Source of the DNA: Oscillospiraceae bacterium | GTDB lineage: Bacteria > Bacillota > Clostridia > Oscillospirales > Ruminococcaceae | Direction: 5' to 3' | DNA: 64,000 nt | NCBI GenBank assembly: GCA_900752435.1 | Contig: CAADVD010000025.1 | Location: 9,025 to 73,024, forward strand | Shown here: piece by piece, positions 1-7,364 of the stretch | Layout: the number at the start of each line of letters is the position of its first letter | Numbering within the stretch: the stretch's first letter is position 1 | Made by a program: the position numbers and the translations under genes | The notes under the pieces: generated by a model | What the model saw: the letters and a program-made list of their open reading frames with translations, nothing else | Databases searched by the model: none | What the model was told of the DNA's origin: nothing

Positions 1-148
1 GCTTCTTGTTGTCCGGCAGCAGACTGGTGAGGAACAAAATTGCAATCAATGCCAGTCCGCAAAAGACGAGAATGCGCAGTTTCTTTTCGTCCTTGACCAG
101 CGATTCCAGCCAAGTCAAGATGGACTTTGTTTTTTCATTCTGTTTCAT
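1..148 (-). CDS. spoIIIAG: Stage III sporulation protein AG, N-terminal part (cut by window edge)
   Basis: This is the first 49 codons of the last gene of the spoIIIA operon; the rest lies beyond the left edge. The visible protein starts MKQNEKTKSIL, is basic and polar for about 28 residues, and then enters a membrane segment (about residues 29-45) that ends in LLPDNKK. This fits SpoIIIAG, a single-pass protein that forms a ring-like channel between mother cell and forespore. Its ATG overlaps the TGA of spoIIIAF by four bases, so translation is probably coupled. The call rests mainly on position in the operon and the topology of the visible part. Confidence 0.85.
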   Translation of the reverse strand, partial: MKQNEKTKSILTWLESLVKDEKKLRILVFCGLALIAILFLTSLLPDNKK

Positions 149-627
149 ATTCCTGCTTCCTCTATGATGATTTCAGGGGTGAGACCGACCTCCTCTGCAA
201 TGCTTTCCTTGACCGATTCCGCCTGCAAAAAATCTGCGGCATGGAGGGTAATCGTCAATGTACTAATAGTTATGCAGTTGTCGTCTCCAATATGTATGGC
301 GGCCTCCACCTTTTTGGGCGTGATGCCTTGAAGCGTGAGGACATTTTCCGCCTCTGTTTCCAAGCGGTGTTCGGCCAGCTTGGCGAAGCTTTGCGCCGTT
401 TGTGCTTCCAGCGGCTGAGTGTCCACCGTTTGCTCCTGCTGGGATAAGTCGAGCGAAAAGTGAAAATCACCGCGCAGAAACGGCAGAACGATACTGGATA
501 AAAAGAAAAGCGAAACGGCAAATTTGAGCACCTTTTCCATGTTGTTGGAGGGCATCAGCATGGTGAAGACGCCGGTTGCAATCAGCGTCAGACAAATTGC
601 ATACGCGGCCGATTGAATGGATTCCAT
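145..627 (-). CDS. spoIIIAF: Stage III sporulation protein AF
   Basis: SpoIIIAF is a small membrane protein of the mother cell-forespore feeding channel complex. About 160 residues are encoded from an ATG at 627, chosen because AGGAGG lies 5-6 bases upstream; a longer in-frame start would run into spoIIIAE without a ribosome binding site. Two hydrophobic segments (about residues 8-25 and 34-52) are followed by a soluble domain ending EVGLTPEIIIEEAGI, as expected for the family. The gene lies between spoIIIAE and spoIIIAG in the standard order. Confidence 0.88.
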   Translation of the reverse strand: MESIQSAAYAICLTLIATGVFTMLMPSNNMEKVLKFAVSLFFLSSIVLPFLRGDFHFSLDLSQQEQTVDTQPLEAQTAQSFAKLAEHRLETEAENVLTLQGITPKKVEAAIHIGDDNCITISTLTITLHAADFLQAESVKESIAEEVGLTPEIIIEEAGI

Positions 628-641
628 CCTTGTTCCTCCTC

Positions 642-1811
642 TCATAATCCCAAGCCCAGCACCAGCATCAGTGAAATGGAAATCAGCACCATGACCCCAT
701 AGCAAATCAGAATCGACTGCATCAGCGTCAGCACAAAGCTGGTTGCTTCCAGCAGACCGGATACGCGCTTGACATTGAGCATATCACTCACAATCTGCGC
801 AATCTTAAGCGCGGCATTCATCAACAGAATGCTCACAATCCCCGGCAGAAAGCAAATCAAAATCGCCAAGATGCCGAATGCCCCGACCGTAGAACGCACC
901 ACCGCAAACGATCCCTGCAAAACGGTCAGCGCATCGCTCACCGCGCCGCCTACAACCGGCACAAACGAACCAATGAGGTACTTTCCCGCCCGCAAGGTGA
1001 CGCTGTCCGCGGAGTTGGCGACAAAGCTTTTGATGGTCAGGATGGCAATGAAAATGGTCATCAGAAAGCCCAATGCCCACAGCACCACTTTTTTGATGGA
1101 ACGGGTGATGCCGCCGATTTGAATTTGGTCGCTGACCGCACCGGTCAGGCAGAGCGCCAAATACACGCCGGACAAGGGAATCAGCAGATTTTGCGCGGTA
1201 AAGCTCACCGCCTCCACCACGCCGACCAGCGTGGCATTGTAGGCAAAGGCGGACAAAGGCTTTCCCGACACGCTGATGATACCGGTAAAAACAGGGATAA
1301 AGCTTAACAGAAAATCCCCGACCTGCTGAATCAATTCGGTGGTGCTTTGCAGAATTTGCATCACCGGCGTCACAATGATGGCACTGATGCAGAGCACGCT
1401 CACCACTTGAAACGCGCGGTTGAGTCCGCTTGCATCAAAGCTCATCTCAAATGCACCCAGCAAGGATGACAACAGCATCACGCCGAGCAGTGTAGCCAGC
1501 AGTGCAAGCGGTTCACGAAGTTTGACTAGAATCCCTTGTCCGACCATATGCAAAAAGTCGCCGCCGGAAAGGTTTAAGATGGTGTCGCTGGACAGTTCAT
1601 CGACGCCGCTTTGGCGCAGAAAGTCGCGCGTTTCTTCCGGCAGAAAATCAAACAGCTCCTCGGCTCCGCTCGCTTCCATCAGCTCCTGCTCCACCGCCGC
1701 TTCCTCATCGGATGCATCCGTGGATTCGTCCGTCAGCGCATAGACCGGCACGGTACAGCAGAACAATACGGCGGTGATGCAAAGAAGCAAATTGCAGATC
1801 CATTTTTTCAT
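642..1811 (-). CDS. spoIIIAE: Stage III sporulation protein AE
   Basis: This is a 389-residue polytopic membrane protein of the SpoIIIA-SpoIIQ channel complex, the usual length for SpoIIIAE. It begins with a clear signal peptide (MKKWICNLLLC to VYA), then an acidic soluble stretch (about residues 26-85), then at least six hydrophobic segments. The family-typical segment containing SGKPLSAFAYNATLVG is present near the middle. It lies between spoIIIAD and spoIIIAF with short spacers and is expected to be expressed in the mother cell at engulfment. Confidence 0.92.
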   Translation of the reverse strand: MKKWICNLLLCITAVLFCCTVPVYALTDESTDASDEEAAVEQELMEASGAEELFDFLPEETRDFLRQSGVDELSSDTILNLSGGDFLHMVGQGILVKLREPLALLATLLGVMLLSSLLGAFEMSFDASGLNRAFQVVSVLCISAIIVTPVMQILQSTTELIQQVGDFLLSFIPVFTGIISVSGKPLSAFAYNATLVGVVEAVSFTAQNLLIPLSGVYLALCLTGAVSDQIQIGGITRSIKKVVLWALGFLMTIFIAILTIKSFVANSADSVTLRAGKYLIGSFVPVVGGAVSDALTVLQGSFAVVRSTVGAFGILAILICFLPGIVSILLMNAALKIAQIVSDMLNVKRVSGLLEATSFVLTLMQSILICYGVMVLISISLMLVLGLGL

Positions 1812-1834
1812 TTCACATCCCTCCTATTTTGCGT

Positions 1835-2224
1835 TCAACCGGCGATGAGCTTCATAGCGATGTCCGCTAAATTTTGGAACATCGGCAGACAGAGCAGGAC
1901 AATGGACACCTTTCCGGCCAGCTCCACCTTGGAGGCGATGGCGCTTTGTCCGGCGTCCTTGCAGCTATCCGAGGCAAGCTGTACCACATAGCAGATGCCG
2001 AGCGCTTTGACAATGGTTTTGGTATAACCTGCATCGATTCCGGAATTCTGCATCAGCTCGTTCATCGAAGCAAAGGCCGGTTCCAGATTCGCCAGCACGC
2101 CGGCAAACAGCAACACACCGCAGACAATGGAAACCACCACGGCATACTCCGGCTTGTATTGTTTGAGAAGCAGGCACAGCACCGCGCCGGTGAGCGCCAG
2201 CCCAATCATGGACAACAGTTCCAT
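1835..2224 (-). CDS. spoIIIAD: Stage III sporulation protein AD
   Basis: A 129-residue membrane protein with four hydrophobic segments, matching SpoIIIAD in size and in operon position. The start chosen is the ATG at 2224, two bases past the spoIIIAC stop; an in-frame GTG at 2233 would overlap spoIIIAC by 7 bp and is also possible. SpoIIIAD and SpoIIIAC are related membrane proteins of the feeding channel complex. Confidence 0.88.
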   Translation of the reverse strand: MELLSMIGLALTGAVLCLLLKQYKPEYAVVVSIVCGVLLFAGVLANLEPAFASMNELMQNSGIDAGYTKTIVKALGICYVVQLASDSCKDAGQSAIASKVELAGKVSIVLLCLPMFQNLADIAMKLIAG

Positions 2225-2226
2225 CG

Positions 2227-2424
2227 CTACCACAACCCAAAAATATTTTTGATGGTTTCAAACAAATCCTGTATTTCGTAAATCATCATCATGAGCACCA
2301 CGATGAGTCCGGCCAGTGTGGTCATCATGGCCTGCTCTTCCCTCCCCGAACGAATCAGCAGTTGGTTGAGCACCGCCACGATGATGCCGATGGCGGCAAT
2401 GCGAAAAATCAAATCAATATCCAT
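2227..2424 (-). CDS. spoIIIAC: Stage III sporulation protein AC
   Basis: A 65-residue protein with two membrane helices and the typical opening MDIDLIFRIAAIGIIV followed by NQLLIRSGREEQA, which is characteristic of SpoIIIAC (about 68 residues in Bacillus). The start at 2424 is preferred over an upstream in-frame ATG because it gives the family length and has GGAAGGGAC upstream. It lies between spoIIIAB and spoIIIAD. Confidence 0.9.
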   Translation of the reverse strand: MDIDLIFRIAAIGIIVAVLNQLLIRSGREEQAMMTTLAGLIVVLMMMIYEIQDLFETIKNIFGLW

Positions 2425-2458
2425 ATTTGTTCGTCCCTTCCGTTTTCCTTCCGCGCAG

Positions 2459-2968
2459 TTACACCAGCAGAATGGCAATCCCCACGCCGCCCAGAATGCC
2501 CAGCGAACGGTACAGCTTGCCCTTTTGCGACAGGCTTTCCTGTGCTTGGGTGAGGGCTTGTCTGGTCAGTTCATCGAGCAGGGCAAAGCCGTTGAGCTGA
2601 CTTTTGGCATCGCTTCCGCCCAATACCGAACCGAGCATATGAAGTGTTTGACGGTCATCGGCGGTCAAACTCATAAACGGAGCATGGCGCTCCACACATT
2701 GCTTCCACAAAACCGGAAACGGCACAGCTTCCTGCATACGGGCGGCACAGTCGGGCAGAAACACCAAATGAGAAAGCGATTCGCTTTTAGCCAGACGCTG
2801 TAAGATGTCGCCAGTCGGCAAGCGCTCGTATTGCAGATAGGTTTGGATTTTTTCCAGCATGACCATAATTTCTTCCAATTCCGTTACACGGGAACGCAGC
2901 AGTTTGCTTTTGGTGATGCCGATAAAACCGCCAATGCATAGCGCTAACAAGGCCGCGATGAGATGCAT
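2459..2968 (-). CDS. spoIIIAB: Stage III sporulation protein AB
   Basis: A 169-residue protein, the usual length for SpoIIIAB. It has an N-terminal membrane anchor (about residues 2-20), a helical soluble region containing RVTELEEIMVMLEKIQTYL, and a hydrophobic C-terminus, an arrangement resembling type II secretion GspF-like proteins. The start MHLIAALLAL at 2968 follows an AGGAGGTAT site; it lies 25 bp inside the spoIIIAA frame, so the two are translationally coupled. Confidence 0.9.
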   Translation of the reverse strand: MHLIAALLALCIGGFIGITKSKLLRSRVTELEEIMVMLEKIQTYLQYERLPTGDILQRLAKSESLSHLVFLPDCAARMQEAVPFPVLWKQCVERHAPFMSLTADDRQTLHMLGSVLGGSDAKSQLNGFALLDELTRQALTQAQESLSQKGKLYRSLGILGGVGIAILLV

Positions 2969-3915
2969 GGAGATACCTCCTCTCGATTCCAAATATGCTG
3001 AATCACGCCGGGAATGCCTTGGTTTTGCAGTAACACGATTTTATCGAATACCTGCTCCTCAAGCAGACGGGCAAACTGGCCGCGCCGGGATAATTCCTCC
3101 AAACTGCCTGCATGGGCGGTGGCCAGAATCCTGACACCGGCGAACATGGACTGCAGCAGCAAATGGATGTCGTCCTCTGCGCCGATTTCATCGCAGACAA
3201 GCAGTTCCGGCGAACCGGCTCGGATGGCCATTTCCATTCCCATGGCTTTGGGACAGAGATGGTAAATGTCCGTGCAGGGACCCAAATCGTTTTGCGGAAT
3301 GCCGTGATGCATAGCGGACAACTCGCCGCGCTCGTCCACCACGGCTACTTTGTAAAAGCGTCCCAGCCGTCCGCTGGAAATGCCGCGCACGGCATCGCGC
3401 AATAGCGTGGTTTTGCCGGTGGCTGGTGCGCCGATGAGCAGTACCGATTGCAGGCGGTGGTGCAGAACGGTTTCAAAGAAGTCGTCCGCCGCGCCCCGTA
3501 CCTCACGGGCAATGCGGATATTGAGGGAGCTGTAGTCCTTGAACGCGGTGATGCGGCCGTTTTCCAGCACGGCAGTACCGAACAGACCGACGCGGTGTCC
3601 GCCCTCAATGGTGAGAAAGCCATGCGTAATTTCCTCCTCAAAGCTGTGGACGGAATAACGACACAGTGCTTGAAATACGTTTTCCAGCTCGGGCTGTGTC
3701 AGGGTTACGGTTTGGGCATTCGGCTGAACGGCAACTTGTCCGTTTTGCTGTAACAGACGAGTACAGTTGCCAAAATAAAGAAGCACCGGCGAGGCGGCAT
3801 GCAGGCGGATTTCTTTGAGCGCCAACTGATTTTGAAGCGAAAGCTGACGCAGTGCTTCCGCCAGTTTGGGCGGAAAATAGGAAAATAAGTTTTCCATGGA
3901 GGTTTGAGCTGGCAT
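2944..3915 (-). CDS. spoIIIAA: Stage III sporulation protein AA (AAA+ secretion ATPase-like)
   Basis: First gene of the spoIIIA operon, encoding the cytoplasmic ATPase thought to energise the mother cell-forespore channel. A Walker A motif (GAPATGKTTLLRD) lies near residue 155, with LLVCDEIG as Walker B and RILATAHAG further on, as in GspE/VirB11-related SpoIIIAA proteins. The start at 3915 (MPAQTS) was chosen because AAAGGA sits 8 bases upstream; an in-frame ATG at 3924 is less well placed. About 323 residues against about 307 in Bacillus. Confidence 0.93.
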   Translation of the reverse strand: MPAQTSMENLFSYFPPKLAEALRQLSLQNQLALKEIRLHAASPVLLYFGNCTRLLQQNGQVAVQPNAQTVTLTQPELENVFQALCRYSVHSFEEEITHGFLTIEGGHRVGLFGTAVLENGRITAFKDYSSLNIRIAREVRGAADDFFETVLHHRLQSVLLIGAPATGKTTLLRDAVRGISSGRLGRFYKVAVVDERGELSAMHHGIPQNDLGPCTDIYHLCPKAMGMEMAIRAGSPELLVCDEIGAEDDIHLLLQSMFAGVRILATAHAGSLEELSRRGQFARLLEEQVFDKIVLLQNQGIPGVIQHIWNREEVSPCISSRPC

Positions 3916-3940
3916 GATGGACATCCTTTCGTTTTTTATC

Positions 3941-3948
3941 AATGTATG
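3941..3948 (-). promoter_or_regulatory. Candidate sigma-E -10 element of the spoIIIA operon
   Basis: On the minus strand the octamer CATACATT lies 25 bases upstream of the spoIIIAA start. It fits the sigma-E -10 consensus CATACANT exactly. The -35 region about 14 bases upstream (TTCTAAC) is a poor match. spoIIIA is a known sigma-E operon in Bacillus, which supports the assignment; the match itself is short. Confidence 0.5.
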
Positions 3949-4002
3949 CGGCAAATGGACAGGTTAGAACGGCTTGTTCTGAAACGGCAAAAAGGGCATA
4001 AC

Positions 4003-4037
4003 AAAAGACCGCCTCATTGGAGTTGAGGCGGTCTTTC
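4003..4037 (-). terminator. Rho-independent terminator after the GH13 gene
   Basis: A 13-bp perfect stem (AAAGACCGCCTCA with its complement) with a short loop is followed on the minus strand by TTTTG. It begins 22 bp past the glucosidase stop and separates that gene from the spoIIIA promoter. The A/T flanks make it potentially bidirectional. Confidence 0.85.
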
Positions 4038-4058
4038 GTATTCCATTTGAAATGGGGA

Positions 4059-5741
4059 TTAACCTTTGAGGTACACTCTGGCTTCATAAGGACGCAAAGT
4101 GAGGGTGGAAGTGAGAGCTTCGCAGTCGTAGTTGGCAATCAACAGCTGGCTGTTGTCGGCCGTAAAGGCTTCCGGAACAGCAAAGGTTGGGGTATTCTGT
4201 GAGAAGTTGCAGATCACCAGCAATTCCCTGCCCTCCCATTCACGGGTGTAAGCGTAGATTTCCTCATCATCCGGCAAAAGCAGGGCATAGTGTCCGTAAA
4301 CGATGATGTCGTGCTCCTTGCGCAGTTGAATGAGTTTTTGGTAATAATGGAAGACGGAGTTCGGATTTTGAAGCTGTTCTTCCGCGTTGATGGTTTTGTA
4401 GTTGGGATTAACGGCAATCCATGGCGTTCCGGTGGTGAAGCCAGCATTTTCCGTGGTGTTCCACTGCATCGGCGTACGCGCGTTGTCGCGGCTCTTGTAG
4501 TGGAGATAGCGCATCATGGTATCCGGATCTACGGTGCCGTCACCGGTCATATCGTGGTAGGCGTTGATGCTTTCGATGTCGCGGTAATCCGAAATGTCAT
4601 CGAAATAGGCGTTGGTCATGCCCAATTCCTCGCCTTGGTATACATAGGGCGTACCCTGCATCATGTGCAGGCAGGTTGCCAGCATTTTAGCGGAAACTTC
4701 GCGGTATTCCTCGCTGTCGTTACCGAAACGGGATACAATGCGCGGCTGGTCGTGGTTGTCCCAGAACAGACTGTTCCACGCCACACCGTCCAAACCGGTC
4801 TGCCAGCGGCTCATCACCTGTTTGAGCTGAGAGAGTTTTGGCGGTACGTCATTCCATTTGTAGCCGGCTGGGTTAAAATCGAGATCCATATGCTCAAACT
4901 GGAACACCATATTCAGCTCGTGCGTATGCTCACCGGCATAGCGTTTGGCGTCCTCAACGGTGACGCCGCCCGTTTCGCCCACGGTCATAATGTCGTATTT
5001 CGAAAGCACTTTGGCGTTCATTTCCTGCAAATATTCATGGACGTGCGGACCATGCGTGCAGTATGGGCCGAAATTGCCGTATTGTCCGCCGTTTGTTTCG
5101 CCGTCCGGCATTTGGGGCATTTTGGAAATGAAGCTGATCACATCCATACGGAAACCGTCGATGCCCTTATCCAGCCACCATGTCATCATGTCGAACACTT
5201 CTTCGCGGACGGTCGGGTTGTCCCAGTTTAAATCCGGCTGTTTTTTGGAAAACAAATGCAGGTAATACATCTGTGTGGCTTCATCATACTGCCACGCTGA
5301 ACCACCGAAGCAGGAGCCCCAGTTGTTCGGTTCCTTGCCGTTTTTTCCATCGCGCCAGATGTAATAGTCGCGGTAGGGATTATCCTTGGATTTTTTACTT
5401 TCGATGAACCATTTGTGCTCATCCGAAGTATGGTTGACAACCAAATCCATGATAATTTTGATGCCGCGCTTGTGCGCTTCGGCCAGCAGGCGATCGTAAT
5501 CATCCATATCGCCGAAATCTTTCATGATGTCGCGGTAATCCGAAATGTCGTAACCATTGTCGTCATTTGGGGATTTGTATACCGGACACAGCCAAATGAC
5601 ATTGGCGCCAAGTTCTTTGATATAGTCAAGTTTTTGGGTGATGCCATTCAAATCACCGATGCCGTCTCCGTTGCTGTCCTTAAAGCTTTTCGGATAGATT
5701 TGATAAACAACGCTTTCTTTCCACCATGTTTTTGTGCTCAT
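4059..5741 (-). CDS. Oligo-1,6-glucosidase / alpha-glucosidase (GH13)
   Basis: A 560-residue cytoplasmic glycoside hydrolase of the GH13 oligo-1,6-glucosidase group, releasing glucose from short alpha-glucans. The calcium-loop motif DSNGDGIGD (22-30), DLVVNHTSDEH (from 99), nucleophile D200 in GFRMDV, acid/base E256 in VGETGG and stabiliser D341 in NHDQPR are all present. The residue after the nucleophile is valine, which in this subfamily goes with alpha-1,6 (isomaltase-type) preference rather than maltase. There is no signal peptide and no adjacent sugar transporter. The start has AGGAGG 7 bases upstream. It could alternatively be annotated as trehalose-6-phosphate hydrolase; context does not decide. 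Confidence 0.9.
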   Translation of the reverse strand: MSTKTWWKESVVYQIYPKSFKDSNGDGIGDLNGITQKLDYIKELGANVIWLCPVYKSPNDDNGYDISDYRDIMKDFGDMDDYDRLLAEAHKRGIKIIMDLVVNHTSDEHKWFIESKKSKDNPYRDYYIWRDGKNGKEPNNWGSCFGGSAWQYDEATQMYYLHLFSKKQPDLNWDNPTVREEVFDMMTWWLDKGIDGFRMDVISFISKMPQMPDGETNGGQYGNFGPYCTHGPHVHEYLQEMNAKVLSKYDIMTVGETGGVTVEDAKRYAGEHTHELNMVFQFEHMDLDFNPAGYKWNDVPPKLSQLKQVMSRWQTGLDGVAWNSLFWDNHDQPRIVSRFGNDSEEYREVSAKMLATCLHMMQGTPYVYQGEELGMTNAYFDDISDYRDIESINAYHDMTGDGTVDPDTMMRYLHYKSRDNARTPMQWNTTENAGFTTGTPWIAVNPNYKTINAEEQLQNPNSVFHYYQKLIQLRKEHDIIVYGHYALLLPDDEEIYAYTREWEGRELLVICNFSQNTPTFAVPEAFTADNSQLLIANYDCEALTSTLTLRPYEARVYLKG

Positions 5742-5797
5742 TGTTCATTCCTCCTAATTGATTGGAAGTAAGATTTGTGCAATTTAACACCATTTAC

Positions 5798-5826
5798 AGC
5801 ATATCATATTTATGGTAAAAGTGCAA
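5798..5826 (-). promoter_or_regulatory. Candidate promoter of the GH13 gene
   Basis: On the minus strand TTGCAC (5821-5826) and TATGCT (5798-5803) are separated by 17 bp and lie about 60 bp upstream of the start codon. Both hexamers differ from consensus by one or two bases. Confidence 0.45.
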
Positions 5827-5892
5827 GCTGTATTTTGGGGAAACTTCCTTTTCTGCACTTGTGTCCTGTTCTCTTTTGTGTGTGCCTTGAAT

Positions 5893-5915
5893 TTTCCATT
5901 TGTTCAGCGCTTCCT
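5893..5915 (+). repeat. Left copy of a 23-bp inverted repeat flanking the esterase gene
   Basis: The sequence TTTCCATTTGTTCAGCGCTT plus CCT recurs exactly, in inverted orientation, at 6970-6992. This copy begins just beyond the 3' end of the esterase gene (stop at 5939) and upstream of the GH13 promoter. Eleven bases further out a second shared block, TTTTGTGT, occurs at the same spacing in both copies. Confidence 0.8.
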
Positions 5916-5938
5916 TGCGTACAACACTGGAGTCTAGT

Positions 5939-6946
5939 TCATCGCTTACCATTCAACGATGTACTCTCCCACAGTTCAATCGCTTCTTCAAGCCAACCAT
6001 TCGCTTCGCCATATTCCCCAAGTCCGAAGCCGTGGCCGCCATGTTCAACCTCTTTAAATACAAAAGGAATTTTGTGTTTTTTCAGTTCTTCCATCATATT
6101 GTAAGAGGTCTGAATGGGAATGATATCATCATCCTTGCAATGCCAAAGATAGGTGACAGGGTAATTTTCATCGATATGAGCATTTACATTGTATTTTTCG
6201 ACATCTGCTTCGGTATACTGAGATCCCACCATCCTTTCAAGCAGAGGGTTTCTGCCGTTCAGGAGGTGATATTCCGTTGTGTCGGATGCGGGATAGCCGA
6301 GAAACACCGCAGTGGGAGCTGCAATTCCGTAACTACGCGCGCCAACGTTTTTGGTAGCCCATTCCCCTGCCAAATGGCCACCGGAAGAAAAGCCAGATAC
6401 AGCATACTGATTGAGACTGACACCGAAGAGATCGGCGTGGCTTTCGATAAATCTCATAGCAGCAGCCATATCGTCAAGTGCTTTTGGCGTTATTCCAGAA
6501 TGATCCTTGTCTTCCGCAGCCTTGACTCGATAACTGAGGATAAAGGCGTTGTATCCCAATTCATTCAGTCTTGCGGCAGTCGTAAAGCCTTCCTTGAGCG
6601 TACAAACAGCAGTATACCCTCCTCCTGGGCAAATCATCACAAAAGGCATTCCCTTTTTTCCTGGGAAGAAGAAAAGCTTGGTTCCTTCACGATCAGGAGA
6701 CAAACGTTTTTCTTCTGCTGTGTAAAAATCATAATCCACTTTGACACCATCTTCAATCAGCGTGAACAGGCGGGAAAGCCCATGAGCAATACTGTCAGCA
6801 ACCCAGTCATAAAACTCCTCCTGCATCGCTTTCAGACTCCAGTCCATGTTTGGAATATCACAATTGGACAGAAGAAAGTTTCTAAATCCGGTGACCTCAG
6901 GCTTATTCAACAATTCATTAAACGTAATGTCGGTTGTGATTGTCAT
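5939..6946 (-). CDS. Alpha/beta-hydrolase (acetyl esterase/lipase-like)
   Basis: A 335-residue cytoplasmic alpha/beta-hydrolase of the carbohydrate esterase/BD-FAE-like group. The oxyanion motif is CPGGGY (about 105-110), the nucleophile elbow GFSSGGHLA has its serine near residue 183, an acidic residue lies in HCKDDDIIP, and the catalytic histidine lies in HGGHGFG near residue 304. There is no signal peptide. It stands alone, in the same direction as the GH13 gene 197 bp downstream, and could remove acyl groups from imported oligosaccharides. It is enclosed by 23-bp perfect inverted repeats, which is unusual for a chromosomal gene and may reflect acquisition as a unit. The substrate is not identifiable. 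Confidence 0.8.
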   Translation of the reverse strand: MTITTDITFNELLNKPEVTGFRNFLLSNCDIPNMDWSLKAMQEEFYDWVADSIAHGLSRLFTLIEDGVKVDYDFYTAEEKRLSPDREGTKLFFFPGKKGMPFVMICPGGGYTAVCTLKEGFTTAARLNELGYNAFILSYRVKAAEDKDHSGITPKALDDMAAAMRFIESHADLFGVSLNQYAVSGFSSGGHLAGEWATKNVGARSYGIAAPTAVFLGYPASDTTEYHLLNGRNPLLERMVGSQYTEADVEKYNVNAHIDENYPVTYLWHCKDDDIIPIQTSYNMMEELKKHKIPFVFKEVEHGGHGFGLGEYGEANGWLEEAIELWESTSLNGKR

Positions 6947-6969
6947 AGCTAACTTCCTTTCCTTATTTC

Positions 6970-6992
6970 AGGAAGCGCTGAACAAATGGAAA
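6970..6992 (-). repeat. Right copy of a 23-bp inverted repeat flanking the esterase gene
   Basis: Exact reverse complement of 5893-5915, located 24 bp upstream of the esterase start codon. An mRNA covering the gene would carry complementary 23-nt ends. The core contains AGCGCT, itself a palindrome. Confidence 0.8.
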
Positions 6993-7169
6993 TTGCAGAA
7001 AATACACAAAAAGAATCAAATTTTGTTCATCCATTCTTTTTTATTTTCATTTTACCACGTTCTTCTCCGCTTGAGTAGCCCTTTTTTTATCAGTGCTTCT
7101 TTCGTTGGTTTTTCTGTGTAAGCTATTGTTCAAAAAGCATTAAAATTCTGTTAAGAAATCAAAAATATG

Positions 7170-7198
7170 TTTACAATTTCAGAACAGGATGCTATAAT
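7170..7198 (+). promoter_or_regulatory. Promoter of the amt-glnK operon
   Basis: TTTACA (7170-7175) and a perfect TATAAT (7193-7198) are 17 bp apart, predicting a transcript start near 7204-7206. This leaves a leader of about 160 nt before the amt start codon. Confidence 0.8.
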
Positions 7199-7205
7199 AA
7201 CTAAC

Positions 7206-7263
7206 GTAATCAAGGACGATTGCAGTGATTCCAAACGGAAATCATTGCAGTCGTTTTTGTTTT
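7206..7263 (+). promoter_or_regulatory. Attenuator leader with ANTAR-type hexaloop upstream of amt
   Basis: The first 50 nt of the predicted transcript contain two mutually exclusive structures. A 6-bp stem (7206-7211 with 7218-7223) closes a hexanucleotide loop AAGGAC, which has A at loop position 1 and G at position 4, the pattern recognised by ANTAR antiterminator proteins. A 15-bp terminator stem (7216-7230 with 7240-7254) followed by TTTTTGTTTT overlaps the 3' arm of the first hairpin. Forming the first hairpin would therefore open the base of the terminator. ANTAR control of nitrogen genes is established in other bacteria; its use here is inferred, and no ANTAR protein is encoded in the window. 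The rest of the leader to 7364 shows no further structure I can support. Confidence 0.6.
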
Positions 7264-7364
7264 ATGGAGTATTCTTCAATGGCGAAAGTACCTCCTCTGC
7301 TTCAGCGGGTATCGACGGGTATCCGCTGCGGCAGAACTTAACATTTTGAGAGAAGGGATCTTAT

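Noticed and set aside
4290..5231. Long plus-strand open frame opposite the GH13 gene
   Set aside because: It follows the codon structure of the GH13 gene, has no ribosome binding site and encodes a low-plausibility protein rich in H and V. Similar antisense frames opposite recA (28205-29653), citrate synthase (35319-36542) and the hyd genes (51655-53082) were rejected for the same reason.
6965..6985. Possible catabolite (cre) site AGGAAGCGCTGAAC upstream of the esterase
   Set aside because: It has three mismatches to the CcpA consensus and belongs to the longer inverted repeat reported separately.
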